Position numbers and translations under genes: made by a program. The notes beneath the pieces are model-generated. The model was not told where the DNA came from. It made no database searches and worked only from the letters and a program-made list of their open reading frames with translations. Of a DNA stretch of 64,000 nucleotides, positions 17,985 through 26,445 are shown piece by piece. Each line of letters begins with the position of its first letter. Position 1 is the first letter of the stretch. Location of the stretch: positions 930,001 through 994,000 of the forward strand of contig NZ_JACHMZ010000001.1 of NCBI RefSeq assembly GCF_014205165.1, written 5' to 3'. Source of the DNA: Micromonospora carbonacea (GTDB taxonomy: Bacteria; Actinomycetota; Actinomycetes; Mycobacteriales; Micromonosporaceae).

Positions 17985-19409
17985 GTGACGGGTCGGTCGG
18001 TGGTACGGCGGCGGGGCTGGGGCGGCGGCGCGGCGCACCGGTCGTACAGCGTGCTGGTGTTCGTGCTGCTCGCCTCGCTGGACAACGTGGCGATCGGCCT
18101 CGTCCCGCCGCTGTACGGCCCGATCTCCGGTTCGTTCGACGTGTCCCAGCGCCTGCTCGGGCTGGTCACCGCCGTCAGCTTCCTGGTCAGCGCGGTGGCC
18201 GCCGTGGGCTGGGCGTACGTCGGCGACCGCACCGACCGCAAGCCGCTGCTCATGGTCGGCACCCTCGTCTGGGCGGCCGGCACCGGCGGCAGCGCGCTGG
18301 CGCAGGGCTACCCGGCGTTCCTGGCCGCCCAGCTCGTCGCGGCGGTCGGCCTCGGCGCGGTCGGTTCGGTCGGCTACTCGGTGGTCACCGACCTGATCTC
18401 GCCGCGCCGCCGGGGGCTGGTGATGAGCTTCTGGGGGCTGTCCCAGGGCGTCGGCACCCTGGCGGGAACGCTGGTCGGCGGCCTGCTCGGGGCCGCCGAC
18501 TGGCGGCGGCCGTTCTGGCTGCTCACCGTGGTCGGCCTGGCGGCGACGGCGGCGTACCTGTTCACCTACGACATCCGGCGCGGGCAGAGCGAGCCCGAGC
18601 TGTCCGGCGCGCTGGCCGGCGGCGCGGAGTACGACTACCGGATCACCCGCGCCGACCTGCCGGGCATCCTGGCCCGGCGCACCAACCGCTGGCTGGTCCT
18701 GCAGGGGCTGACCGCCCAGGCGGCCTTCGGGTCGCTGGTCTGGCTGCCGGTGCTGTTCGCCCAGCGGGCCCAGGCCCAGGGCTACTCGGCGGCCACCGCC
18801 GTCGTCGTCGGCAGCGTCTTCGCCACCCTGTTCCAGCTCGGCGGGGTGCTTTCCATCGTCGGCGGGCTGGTGGGCGACGCCGTGCAGCGGCGTACCCCCC
18901 GGGGCCGGGCGCTGGTCGCGGCGGTGGGCATCCTCGCGGCGCTACCGTTCTACCTGGTCTTGTTCTTCGTGCCGTTGCGCATCGACGTGCCCGACGGCGG
19001 CTCCACCGGCGCGGTGGCCGGCGCGGTCCTGGCGAGCGTCGTCACCGAGCCGACGGTCGGGCTGAGCCTGCTCACCGCCGTGCTCGCGCTGGCGCTGACG
19101 TCGGCGAACTCGCCGAACTGGTTCGCCCTGATCGCCGACGTCAACCCGCCCGAGCACCGGGGCACCGTCTACAGCCTCGGCAACCTGGTCAACGGGATCG
19201 GCCGGGCGGCCGGCAACGGGCTGGTCGGGGTGGCCTTCCACGCACTGCGGGCGGCGTTCCCGCCGCCACTGAACTACGCCGTCGGGCTGGCCGTGTTCCA
19301 GCTCTTCTTCGTGCCGACCGGCGTCATGTACTGGCTGGCCTCCCGCACCTCGCCGCGCGACATCGACGAGGTGCGGACCCTGCTGCACGAGCGCGCCGAA
19401 CGTCTGTAG
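17985..19409 (+). CDS. Major facilitator superfamily transporter
   Basis: 474 residues with about 12 hydrophobic helices. The MFS loop motif appears as YVGDRTDRKPLL after helix 2, and the second half shows GLVGDAVQRRTPRGR. The overall pattern resembles Spinster/UhpT-like members. Start GTG 17985 has no ribosome binding site; a CATGCT box six bases upstream hints at leaderless transcription from inside the 34-base gap after xylB. Co-expression with xylAB is possible, but a sugar specificity cannot be read from the sequence. Confidence 0.85.
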   Translation: MTGRSVVRRRGWGGGAAHRSYSVLVFVLLASLDNVAIGLVPPLYGPISGSFDVSQRLLGLVTAVSFLVSAVAAVGWAYVGDRTDRKPLLMVGTLVWAAGTGGSALAQGYPAFLAAQLVAAVGLGAVGSVGYSVVTDLISPRRRGLVMSFWGLSQGVGTLAGTLVGGLLGAADWRRPFWLLTVVGLAATAAYLFTYDIRRGQSEPELSGALAGGAEYDYRITRADLPGILARRTNRWLVLQGLTAQAAFGSLVWLPVLFAQRAQAQGYSAATAVVVGSVFATLFQLGGVLSIVGGLVGDAVQRRTPRGRALVAAVGILAALPFYLVLFFVPLRIDVPDGGSTGAVAGAVLASVVTEPTVGLSLLTAVLALALTSANSPNWFALIADVNPPEHRGTVYSLGNLVNGIGRAAGNGLVGVAFHALRAAFPPPLNYAVGLAVFQLFFVPTGVMYWLASRTSPRDIDEVRTLLHERAERL

Positions 19410-19435
19410 CCGCCGGGGCCGCGGTCGGGGCCCGG

Positions 19436-19505
19436 GCCGGGCCGGGTCGGGTCGGGTCGGGTCGGGTTGGGCTGGATCGGGTCGGGCCGGGTCTGGTGGG
19501 GTCGG
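19436..19505. repeat. Imperfect GGGTC pentanucleotide tandem repeat
   Basis: About 14 units of GGGTC/GGGCC/GGGTT in phase, just downstream of the MFS stop codon. The strand is strongly purine-rich. It is probably a slippage-prone intergenic microsatellite. Confidence 0.7.
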
Positions 19506-19582
19506 ACCAGCGCTCCTGGCGCTCCCGGCCACTTCCGGTGCTCCCGACGTTCCCGGCCCTTCCGGGCGAGGGCTCCTTCGGT

Positions 19583-19817
19583 CGCCTAGGGAGCTGATGT
19601 CGTAGATGACTCACGCCGCAGCCCCGCCCGCTCCCACCGCCCCGCCTGCTGCATATCCGTCCCCGACTGCTCCGCCTGCCTCGTCTGTTGCGCCTCCCGC
19701 CCCGCCTGCCTTGCCGGCCTGCCCTGCTTGCCGCGCGTCCCCGCCCGCCCTGGTGGTCGGCGGGGCGGGCGGGGGCGAAACGGGGGTGAGTCATCCACGA
19801 CATCAGCTCCCTAGGCG
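19583..19817. mobile_element. MITE-like element with 32-bp terminal inverted repeats
   Basis: Arms at 19583-19614 and 19786-19817 match at 31 of 32 positions (CGCCTAGGGAGCTGATGTCG at the outer part). The 171-base centre is pyrimidine-rich on the plus strand (repeated GCCTGCC, CCGCC) and has no transposase. No clear target-site duplication is visible: flanks are TTCGGT and GCGGCA. It resembles a non-autonomous element or a large structured repeat. Confidence 0.55.
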
Positions 19818-19929
19818 GCGGCAGAGCCGTCAGCACCCGCCGGACCGCCCCGCGACGCCGGCCGGGCACCCGCTGCAGGGCAGGCCAGGCCGAGCGGGGG
19901 CCCGGCCGAGCGGGGGCGGGGCGGGGCGA

Positions 19930-21606
19930 TCAGGCGGCGCGGAACCAGACGGTGACGTCCTGCCCGACCGTGCCGTCGTCGGGCAGCGGGGCGCTGGCGT
20001 GCAGGACCTGCGCCCCGGCCGGCACCGGCACCGGCGTCGCGCCGAAGTTCGTCAGCACCGTGACGTCGCCGTTGCGGAAGCTCACCACCTCGTCACCCGA
20101 GGCCAGCCAGTAGAGGCCGCCCCGGCCGAGCCCGTGCTCGCGGCGCAGCCGCAGGGCGGTGCGGTACAGCTCGTACGTCGAGCCGGGCACGTCGCGCTGC
20201 CGGTCGAGGGCGTACTCGGCCCACGACGGCGGCTGGGGCAGCCAGCTCGCGTCGGTCGGCCCGAAGCCGTACGACGGGGCGTCGGCCTCCCACGGGATCG
20301 GCACCCGGCAGCCGTCCCGGCCGCGCTCGGTGTGCCCGCTGCGCTCCCAGGTCGGGTCCTGCCGCACCTCGTCGGGGAGCGTCATGTGCTCCGGCAGGCC
20401 CAGCTCCTCGCCCTGGTAGAGGTAGGCCGAGCCGGGCAGGGCCAGCATCAGCAGGGTGGCCGCCCGGGCCCGGCGCAGGCCCAGCGCGGCGTCGGGCTGC
20501 GGGTCGCCGACGCCGATGCCGTTCGGGCGGGGGGTGCCGACGGGCAGGCCCAGGCGGGAGGCGTGCCGGACGACGTCGTGGTTGGACAGCACCCACGTGG
20601 TCGGCGCGCCGACGGCGTCGGTGGCCTCCAGCGAGCGGGTGATCACCGCGTACTGGGCGGGCGCGGTCCAGGACGCGGTGAGGTACTCGAAGTTGAACGC
20701 CTGGTGCATCTCGTCGGGCCGCACGTAGCGGGCCAGCCGCTCGGCGGGCTGCACCCACGCCTCGGCGACGAGGATCCGCTCGCCGTCGTACGAGTCGAGC
20801 AGTCGACGCCAGTCCCGGTAGACCTCGTGGACGCCGTCCTGGTCCCACATCGGCGGGCGGGGCTTGTCGACCTCGTTGCCGGAGAGGATCTCCTGCGGCT
20901 CCTGCCAGTTCGCCAGGTCGGCCTGCTTGATCAGGCCGTGCGCCACGTCCACCCGGAAGCCGTCGACGCCCCGGTCGAGCCAGAACCGCAGCACGTCCAG
21001 GAATTCGGCGCGCACCTCCGGGTTGTCCCAGTTGAGGTCGGGCTGCCCGGGGTCGAACAGGTGCAGGTACCACTGGCCGGGCCGGCCGTCGGGCTCCGTG
21101 ACCCGGGTCCACGCCGGGCCGCCGAAGACGCTGCTCCAGTCGTTGGGCGGCTGGTCGCCGTCGGGCCCGAGGCCGTCGCGGAAGACGTACCGGGCGCGTT
21201 CGGGGCTGCCCGGGGCGGCGGCGAGGGCCGCGGCGAACCAGCGGTGCGCCGACGACGTGTGGTTGGGCACCAGGTCGACGATGACCCGCAGCTGGCGGGC
21301 GTGCGCCTCGGTGATCAGCCGGTCGGCGTCGGCGAGCCGCCCGAACAGCGGGTCCACGTCGCGGTAGTCGGCCACGTCGTATCCGGCGTCGGCCTGCGGC
21401 GACGGGTAGAACGGCGACAGCCAGACCGCGTCCACGCCCAGCTCGACGAAGTGGTCGAGGCGGGCGGTGATGCCCGGCAGGTCGCCGATGCCGTCACCGT
21501 TCGCGTCGGCGAACGAGCGCGGGTAGATCTGGTAGATCACGGCCTCGGTCCACCAGGCGGTGGCGGGGCCGGCGGACTGTTGCTGGGGGGTCGCGTCGGT
21601 GTTCAG
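19930..21606 (-). CDS. GH13 alpha-glucosidase / oligo-1,6-glucosidase
   Basis: 558 residues from a CTG codon. GH13 motifs: IYQIYPRSFADANGDGIGDL, VDLVPNHTS, DGFRVDVAHG with the nucleophile Asp (about 217), LVAEAWV with the acid/base Glu (about 281) and LSNHDVVRH with the third Asp (about 343). It should cleave alpha-glucosides to glucose in the cytoplasm. The first in-frame GTG (21538-21540) would cut into the conserved strand AVIYQIYP and remove WWTE; a CTG at 21604-21606 preceded by GGGAGAAGG restores the normal N-terminus. It follows the LacI gene by 65 bases and belongs to the importer cluster. Confidence 0.9.
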   Translation of the reverse strand: MNTDATPQQQSAGPATAWWTEAVIYQIYPRSFADANGDGIGDLPGITARLDHFVELGVDAVWLSPFYPSPQADAGYDVADYRDVDPLFGRLADADRLITEAHARQLRVIVDLVPNHTSSAHRWFAAALAAAPGSPERARYVFRDGLGPDGDQPPNDWSSVFGGPAWTRVTEPDGRPGQWYLHLFDPGQPDLNWDNPEVRAEFLDVLRFWLDRGVDGFRVDVAHGLIKQADLANWQEPQEILSGNEVDKPRPPMWDQDGVHEVYRDWRRLLDSYDGERILVAEAWVQPAERLARYVRPDEMHQAFNFEYLTASWTAPAQYAVITRSLEATDAVGAPTTWVLSNHDVVRHASRLGLPVGTPRPNGIGVGDPQPDAALGLRRARAATLLMLALPGSAYLYQGEELGLPEHMTLPDEVRQDPTWERSGHTERGRDGCRVPIPWEADAPSYGFGPTDASWLPQPPSWAEYALDRQRDVPGSTYELYRTALRLRREHGLGRGGLYWLASGDEVVSFRNGDVTVLTNFGATPVPVPAGAQVLHASAPLPDDGTVGQDVTVWFRAA

Positions 21607-21671
21607 GGCCTTCTCCCGTGTGTCGAAGCCATCCCGGTCATGGTTCCCCGGTGGCGCGTGGACGAACCCGT

Positions 21672-22694
21672 TCAGTCTGCCCGGGGCGGGGCGGTCGAGT
21701 CGCGTACCACGAGACGGGTGGGCAGGATCAGCGGCCCGCCCGGCGGGGGGAGGTCCCGGCCGTCGAGCGGGTCGAGCAGGATGCGGGCCGCGAGCCGGCC
21801 CTGCTCCGCCGCCGGCTGCGCGATCGTGCTCAGCCCGAGCACCCCGGACAGGTCGTGGTCGTCGATGCCGATGACGCTGACGTCCTGCGGGACCCGCAGG
21901 CCCGCCTCGCGCAGCGCGCTCATCGCGCCCATGGCCATCTCGTCGCAGGCGGCGAAGATGGCGGTCGGCGGCTCGCCCCGGGCGAGCAGCTCGACGGTGG
22001 CCTGCTCGCCGCCGTCGATGGTGAACTGCGACTCGACGTCCAGGCCGGGGTCGGGCTCGATGCCGGCGGCCCGCAGCGCCTCCTGGTAGCCCCGGCGTCG
22101 GTCCAGGTGGGTGGTGAAGGCCAGCTCGTCGTCCGGGTCGCCGGAGATGTGCGCGATCCGGCGGTGCCCCAGGTCGAGCAGGTGCCGGGTGGCGGTCCGC
22201 GCGGCGGCCACGTCGTCGATGCGTACGCAGGGCCAGCCGGGCACCCCGCTGCCGGAGCTGATGGTCACGCCGGGCAGGTCCAGCACGGTGAGCGCGGCCA
22301 GCTCGGCCCGGCGCAGCGGGGTGGCGACCAGCATCACGGCGTCCACCCGCTTGTGCAGGTTGGCGGTGCCCAGCACCCGCTGGCGGGTGCGTTCCCGGCC
22401 GCCGAGGTTGTAGAGCAGCAGGTCGTAGCCGGATTCGTGCAGGGTCTCCTCGACGGCCTCGACCACGGTGCCGAAGAACCAGCGGGTGATCCGGGGGACG
22501 ATCACGGCCACGGTGGCGGTCCGCCCGCCGGCCAGCCGCGACGCGCTCGGCGAGACCGCGTACTGGAGCTGCTCGGCGGCGGCGAGGACCCGGCGGCGGG
22601 TGGCCGCGGAGACCGTCGGCAGGCCGCGCAGGGCCCGCGACACGGTTGCGGTGGAGACCCCGGCCAGGCGGGCGACATCATCGATCTTGGTCAT
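21672..22694 (-). CDS. LacI-family repressor of the alpha-glucoside cluster
   Basis: 340 residues. N-terminal helix-turn-helix and hinge (KIDDVARLAGVSTATVSRALRG, AAEQLQYAVSPSASRLAGGRT), then a periplasmic-binding-like effector domain ending IDDHDLSGVLGLSTIAQP. Start ATG 22692-22694 follows GAGCGGGG. It sits between the importer operon and the glucosidase. The predicted target is the LacI-type palindrome at 26252-26265 upstream of the solute-binding gene. The effector is probably a maltooligosaccharide or other alpha-glucoside. Confidence 0.92.
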   Translation of the reverse strand: MTKIDDVARLAGVSTATVSRALRGLPTVSAATRRRVLAAAEQLQYAVSPSASRLAGGRTATVAVIVPRITRWFFGTVVEAVEETLHESGYDLLLYNLGGRERTRQRVLGTANLHKRVDAVMLVATPLRRAELAALTVLDLPGVTISSGSGVPGWPCVRIDDVAAARTATRHLLDLGHRRIAHISGDPDDELAFTTHLDRRRGYQEALRAAGIEPDPGLDVESQFTIDGGEQATVELLARGEPPTAIFAACDEMAMGAMSALREAGLRVPQDVSVIGIDDHDLSGVLGLSTIAQPAAEQGRLAARILLDPLDGRDLPPPGGPLILPTRLVVRDSTAPPRAD

Positions 22695-22714
22695 GGATAC
22701 CCCGCTCCGGCCCG

Positions 22715-22750
22715 GACCGCCGCCGCCCGGGAACGCGGGCGGCGGCGGTC
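22715..22750 (-). terminator. Strong hairpin after the importer operon
   Basis: Perfect 15-bp arms 22715-22729 and 22736-22750 (GACCGCCGCCGCCCG and its complement) with a six-base loop, starting five bases after the permease stop. It separates the importer transcript from the LacI gene and may be leaky. Confidence 0.65.
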
Positions 22751-22755
22751 GCGAG

Positions 22756-23721
22756 TCAGCCCTTGACGCTGCCGGCGAGCAGGCCACGCACGAAGTACCG
22801 CTGGAGCGACAGGAACACGATCAGCGGTACGACGATCGAGACGAACGCGCCGGCGGTCAGCCGCTGCCACTCGTTGCCCCGGGTGCCGGCCATCTCGGCC
22901 AGCCGTACGGTCAGTGGTGCGGTTTCGCTGCTGCCCCCGGCGAAGATGAGCGCGACCAGCAGGTCGTTCCAGACCCAGAGGAACTGGAAGATGCCGAAGG
23001 CCGCCAGGGCCGGGGTGATCAACGGCAGCACGATGGTGCGGAAGATCTTGGGGTGGGTGGCCCCGTCGACCCGGGCCGCCTCCATCAGGTCCTTGGGGAG
23101 CTGCGCGATGAAGTTGTGCAGCAGGAAGACGGCGAACGGCAGCGCGAAGCAGGTGTGCGCGAACCACACCTGCACGAACTTCTGCTCGTCGACCAGGTCC
23201 CAGGCGGGCATGAGGGTCACCCCGCCGAGGCTCACCCCGGTGGAGAAGAACCTCAGCAACGGCACCAGGGCCATCTGGAGCGGGACGATCTGCAACGCGA
23301 AGATCGCGATGTACGCCCAGTCCCGGCCCCGGAAGTTGATCCAGGCCAACGCGTACGCGGCCAGGGACGCGAACGCGATCGGGAACAGCACCGACGGGAT
23401 GGTGATCGCCAGCGAGTTGACGAAGTAGTTGGCCAACTGCCCCGAGGAGGAGGAGCGGCCGAACAGCACCTCCTGGTAGTTCTCCAGGGTGAACTGCGGG
23501 TTGGTGAAGAACGTCCACCAGCCGGTGGTCTTGATCTGGTCCTCCGGCCGGAACGAGGAGACGAACAGGCCGAAGGTGGGGATCGTCCAGAACAGCGCGA
23601 TGACGATCGAGACCAGGGTCGCCGTGCGGCTGTTGAGCCGCTTGCGCACCCGGCCGGCGGTGGTGGAGGTCTTCCCGGTGGCCTGTGCCCCGGCGGGGAG
23701 CGTGGGCGTCGTAGTGGTCAT
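22756..23721 (-). CDS. Carbohydrate ABC transporter permease, MalG type
   Basis: 321 residues with six membrane helices after a short cytoplasmic N-terminus. The EAA loop that docks the ATPase reads EAARVDGATHPKIFRTIVLPLITP. It pairs with the MalF-type permease just upstream (one base between the stop and this start) to form the channel of a CUT1-class importer. No ATPase gene is in the cluster, so a shared multiple-sugar ATPase such as MsiK of streptomycetes is presumed. Confidence 0.93.
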   Translation of the reverse strand: MTTTTPTLPAGAQATGKTSTTAGRVRKRLNSRTATLVSIVIALFWTIPTFGLFVSSFRPEDQIKTTGWWTFFTNPQFTLENYQEVLFGRSSSSGQLANYFVNSLAITIPSVLFPIAFASLAAYALAWINFRGRDWAYIAIFALQIVPLQMALVPLLRFFSTGVSLGGVTLMPAWDLVDEQKFVQVWFAHTCFALPFAVFLLHNFIAQLPKDLMEAARVDGATHPKIFRTIVLPLITPALAAFGIFQFLWVWNDLLVALIFAGGSSETAPLTVRLAEMAGTRGNEWQRLTAGAFVSIVVPLIVFLSLQRYFVRGLLAGSVKG

Positions 23722-23722
23722 C

Positions 23723-24772
23723 TCAGCCCTCCCGCTGCTGACGCAGGTTGCGGATCTGGTAGATCACGAGCGGGATCACCAGGACGAAGAGGAAGACCGC
23801 CAGTGCCGAGCCCTGCCCGTTCTGGCCGTACCGGAACGCCTGGTTGTACATCTCGTTCGCGATGACGCTGGTTTCGTAGTTGCCGTTGGTCGCGGTGCGG
23901 ACGATGTCGAACACCTTGAGCGTGGCGATCGACAGGGTCACCACCACGACGATCAGCGCGGGTCGGATGCTCGGCATGGTGATCTGCCAGAACATCTGCC
24001 ACGGGGTGACCCCGTCGAGCCTGGCGGCCTCGACGATGTCGGCCGGGATGGCCTTGATCGCCGCGGAGAGCACCACCATGGCGAAGCCGGCCTGGATCCA
24101 GACCATGATCACGATCAGCAGCAGGGTGTTCAGCGGCGAGTCCAGCAGCCACTGCTTCGGCTCGCCGCCGAGGCTCACCACGATCTGGTTGAGCAGGCCG
24201 ATCTGCTCCTGCCCGTCGCCCCGGTAGGCGTAGACGAACTTCCAGATGATCGCCGCGCCGACGAACGAGATCGCCATCGGCATGAAGATCAGCGACTTGG
24301 CCACCGACTCGAACCGGGCCTTGTCCACCAGGACCGAGTAGAGCAGGCCGAACGCCGTGGCCACCAGCGGCACCAGCAGCACCCAGATGAGCGTGTTGAT
24401 CAGCACCCGGACGATCGAGTCGTCGGAGAACATCCAGGTGTAGTTACGTAGGCCTACCCAGTTCCGGCTGCCGCCGTCCATGAACGACAGCAGCGTGGTG
24501 CGGATGGCCGGGACGACCAGGCCGATCATGAGCAGCAGCACCGCTGGCAGCAGGAAGAAGAACGCGAACATGCCCTCGCGCGGCTTGCGACGTCGGGGCA
24601 GTGGAGCCCCGCTCGCCGAGGCGGCGATCAGCTGTGCCTCGTGGCGTCGGGCGAACCAGGACGGCACGGCGTCGAGGAGCAGCAGCAGGCCCCCGACGAC
24701 CACGGCGAACGCGATCAGCCCGTACAACAGCATGAGGAACTTCGGCTGCACGTCGGCGAAGTCGAACTCCAT
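23723..24772 (-). CDS. Carbohydrate ABC transporter permease, MalF type
   Basis: 349 residues. It has an N-terminal helix (LLYGLIAFAVVVGGLLLLLDAV), a basic loop, then the permease helices. The EAA loop reads EAARLDGVTPWQMFWQITMPSIRP. Start ATG 24770-24772 follows GAGGGAGG; a TTG codon just before it is in frame. It is separated from the solute-binding gene by a 15-bp hairpin, which probably lowers permease output relative to the binding protein. Confidence 0.93.
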   Translation of the reverse strand: MEFDFADVQPKFLMLLYGLIAFAVVVGGLLLLLDAVPSWFARRHEAQLIAASASGAPLPRRRKPREGMFAFFFLLPAVLLLMIGLVVPAIRTTLLSFMDGGSRNWVGLRNYTWMFSDDSIVRVLINTLIWVLLVPLVATAFGLLYSVLVDKARFESVAKSLIFMPMAISFVGAAIIWKFVYAYRGDGQEQIGLLNQIVVSLGGEPKQWLLDSPLNTLLLIVIMVWIQAGFAMVVLSAAIKAIPADIVEAARLDGVTPWQMFWQITMPSIRPALIVVVVTLSIATLKVFDIVRTATNGNYETSVIANEMYNQAFRYGQNGQGSALAVFLFVLVIPLVIYQIRNLRQQREG

Positions 24773-24798
24773 CAACCCTCCCTCGGGTTCGGATCAGC

Positions 24799-24832
24799 CG
24801 GTGGTCCGGCCCGCGCACGGGCCGGACCACCG
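24799..24832 (-). terminator. Intercistronic hairpin between binding protein and permease genes
   Basis: Perfect 15-bp arms 24799-24813 and 24818-24832 (CGGTGGTCCGGCCCG and its complement), four-base loop, eight bases after the stop of the solute-binding gene and 26 bases before the next start. It is likely a partial terminator or an mRNA 3'-end stabiliser, as seen in other binding-protein operons. Confidence 0.6.
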
Positions 24833-24839
24833 CCTCAGA

Positions 24840-26186
24840 TCACTTCGGCCAGCTGGTCTCGATGCCCTGGAGCACCGCGGCGGTGTCCTTGCCGTTGACC
24901 CACTCGACCATGCCCTTCCAGAAGGTCCCGGCGCCGACGGCGGCCGGCATCAGGTCGGAGCCGTCGAACCGGAAGACGGTCTTCTGGTCCTGGAGGATCT
25001 GCACGGAGAGCTTGTCGACCGGGTTCGGCACGTTCGCCAGGTCGAGCTTCTTGTTGGCCGACACCCAGTCACCGATCTTGGCGCGGCTGTTGGCGTACTC
25101 GCCGGAGGCCAGGTAGGTCTGCACGGCCTGGACCTCGGGGCGGTCGGCGAAGGCCGCGACGAACTCGCCGCCGCCCAGCACCGGCTTGCCCTTGGCCGGG
25201 TCGATCGCCGGGAAGTAGAACGCGAAGACGTCGCCGTCCTCGGCCACCTTCGTGCCCTCGGGCCACTGGTTGGCGTAGAAGGACGCCTGGCGGTGCAGGG
25301 CGCACTTGCCGGTGGTGATCGGCGTGCCCGCCTCCTGGAACGAGGTGGTGGCGATGCTCTTCACGCCGCCGAAGCCGCCGTTGACGTACTTCTCGTTCTT
25401 GAGGATGGTGCCGGCCTTGTCGAGAGCCTCGGCGACCTTCGGGTCGTTGAACGGGATGCCGTGGGTGGTCCACTGGTCGTAGACCTCGGGGGTCTGCGTC
25501 CGCAGCATCAGGTCTTCGATCCAGTCGGTGGCCGGCCAGCCGGTCGCGTCACCGGACTCGATGCCCGCGCACCACGGCTTGGTGCCGTCCGCCGCGATCT
25601 TGTCGCTCAGGGCGATCAGCTCGTCCCAGGTGGTGGGAACGGCCCAGCCCTTCTCCTTGAACGTCTTCGGCGAGTACCACACGAAGGACTTGACGTTGGA
25701 GCCGAGCGGGGCGCCGTAGAGCTGCCCGTTGACGGTGCTGTACTTCAGCCAGTCGGCCGAGTAGTTCTCCTCCGCCATCGCCTTGGTGTCGGCGCTGGCG
25801 GCCTTGAGCTTGCCGGCGTCGGCGAACCGCTTGAGCAGACCCGGCTGCGGGATGAAGGCGAGGTCGGGCGCGTTGCCGCCGTCGACCCGGACACCGAGCT
25901 GGGCCTCGAACTCACCGCTGCCCTCGTGGTCGATCTCGATGCCGGTGCAGTCCTCGAACTGCTTCCAGGACTCGTCGAGGCGGTCGGCCTCGATGTCCCG
26001 GATCGACGAGTAGATCGTGACCTTCTTGCCGTCGTTGCCCTGGTACTTCTCGTAAGCCGCACACTCCGCGGAGTCCGCCTTGTCGCTGCTCTTGTCGTCG
26101 CCGGTGCCGCAGGCAGTGACGCTGAGCGCCAGCCCCAGTACGCCGGCGACCGCGAGAGCCTGGCGTGGTCTGGCAAAGACCGCCAT
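24840..26186 (-). CDS. Extracellular solute-binding lipoprotein of an alpha-glucoside importer
   Basis: 448 residues. Lipoprotein signal peptide ending LSVTAC, so Cys is lipidated and the protein is anchored outside the membrane. Family 1 sugar-binding features include GNAPDLAFIPQPGLLKRFAD, WYSPKTFKEKGWAVPTTWDEL and WPATDWIEDLMLR; close relatives are AglE-like binding proteins of alpha-glucoside importers. Start ATG 26184-26186 follows GGAAGGAG. It heads the importer operon and should be controlled through the operator at 26252-26265. Confidence 0.93.
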   Translation of the reverse strand: MAVFARPRQALAVAGVLGLALSVTACGTGDDKSSDKADSAECAAYEKYQGNDGKKVTIYSSIRDIEADRLDESWKQFEDCTGIEIDHEGSGEFEAQLGVRVDGGNAPDLAFIPQPGLLKRFADAGKLKAASADTKAMAEENYSADWLKYSTVNGQLYGAPLGSNVKSFVWYSPKTFKEKGWAVPTTWDELIALSDKIAADGTKPWCAGIESGDATGWPATDWIEDLMLRTQTPEVYDQWTTHGIPFNDPKVAEALDKAGTILKNEKYVNGGFGGVKSIATTSFQEAGTPITTGKCALHRQASFYANQWPEGTKVAEDGDVFAFYFPAIDPAKGKPVLGGGEFVAAFADRPEVQAVQTYLASGEYANSRAKIGDWVSANKKLDLANVPNPVDKLSVQILQDQKTVFRFDGSDLMPAAVGAGTFWKGMVEWVNGKDTAAVLQGIETSWPK

Positions 26187-26251
26187 GCCGTTCTCCTTCC
26201 TTGCCGGCGCGGTCGCGTTCAACCGGCGCCGGTCCGATGGGCGTCACCACA

Positions 26252-26265
26252 TGTAAGCGCTTGCA
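26252..26265. promoter_or_regulatory. LacI-family operator
   Basis: TGTAAGCGCTTGCA is a near-perfect palindrome around the central CG, the standard LacI/GalR operator form. It lies 66-79 bases upstream of the solute-binding gene start, and a LacI regulator is encoded in the same cluster. A weak -35 TGGACG and -10 TTACAT on the minus strand would place the operator over the promoter. Confidence 0.75.
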
Positions 26266-26445
26266 TTGGAGCGCGTCCACCCCCAGTCGGACACGGACGA
26301 GTAACAATCCCGAAACCGGCTCACCAGTAGTGGGCACGCTCCCACGGATAGGGGTGTTCGCCCCGCCGCGACCCCTTTCGGTCGATGCAGGATTCTGTCA
26401 CGCTGGAGGGAATCGATTGAAGTTTATCGACATCGGAGGTGCTGG

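Larger units (their letters stand above)
19410..19929. other. 520-base intergenic region with tandem and inverted repeats
   Basis: Lies between convergent genes. It holds a GGGTC pentamer tract, a 235-bp element bounded by 32-bp inverted repeats, and G+C-rich filler. A Pro/Ala-rich open frame crosses it but has no family features and is not called as a gene. Confidence 0.6.

Noticed and set aside
19606..22089. Plus-strand frame starting inside the MITE-like element with a Pro/Ala-rich N-terminus
   Set aside because: Mostly antisense to the GH13 and LacI genes; the start part is a translation of the pyrimidine-rich core. No ribosome binding site or domain.
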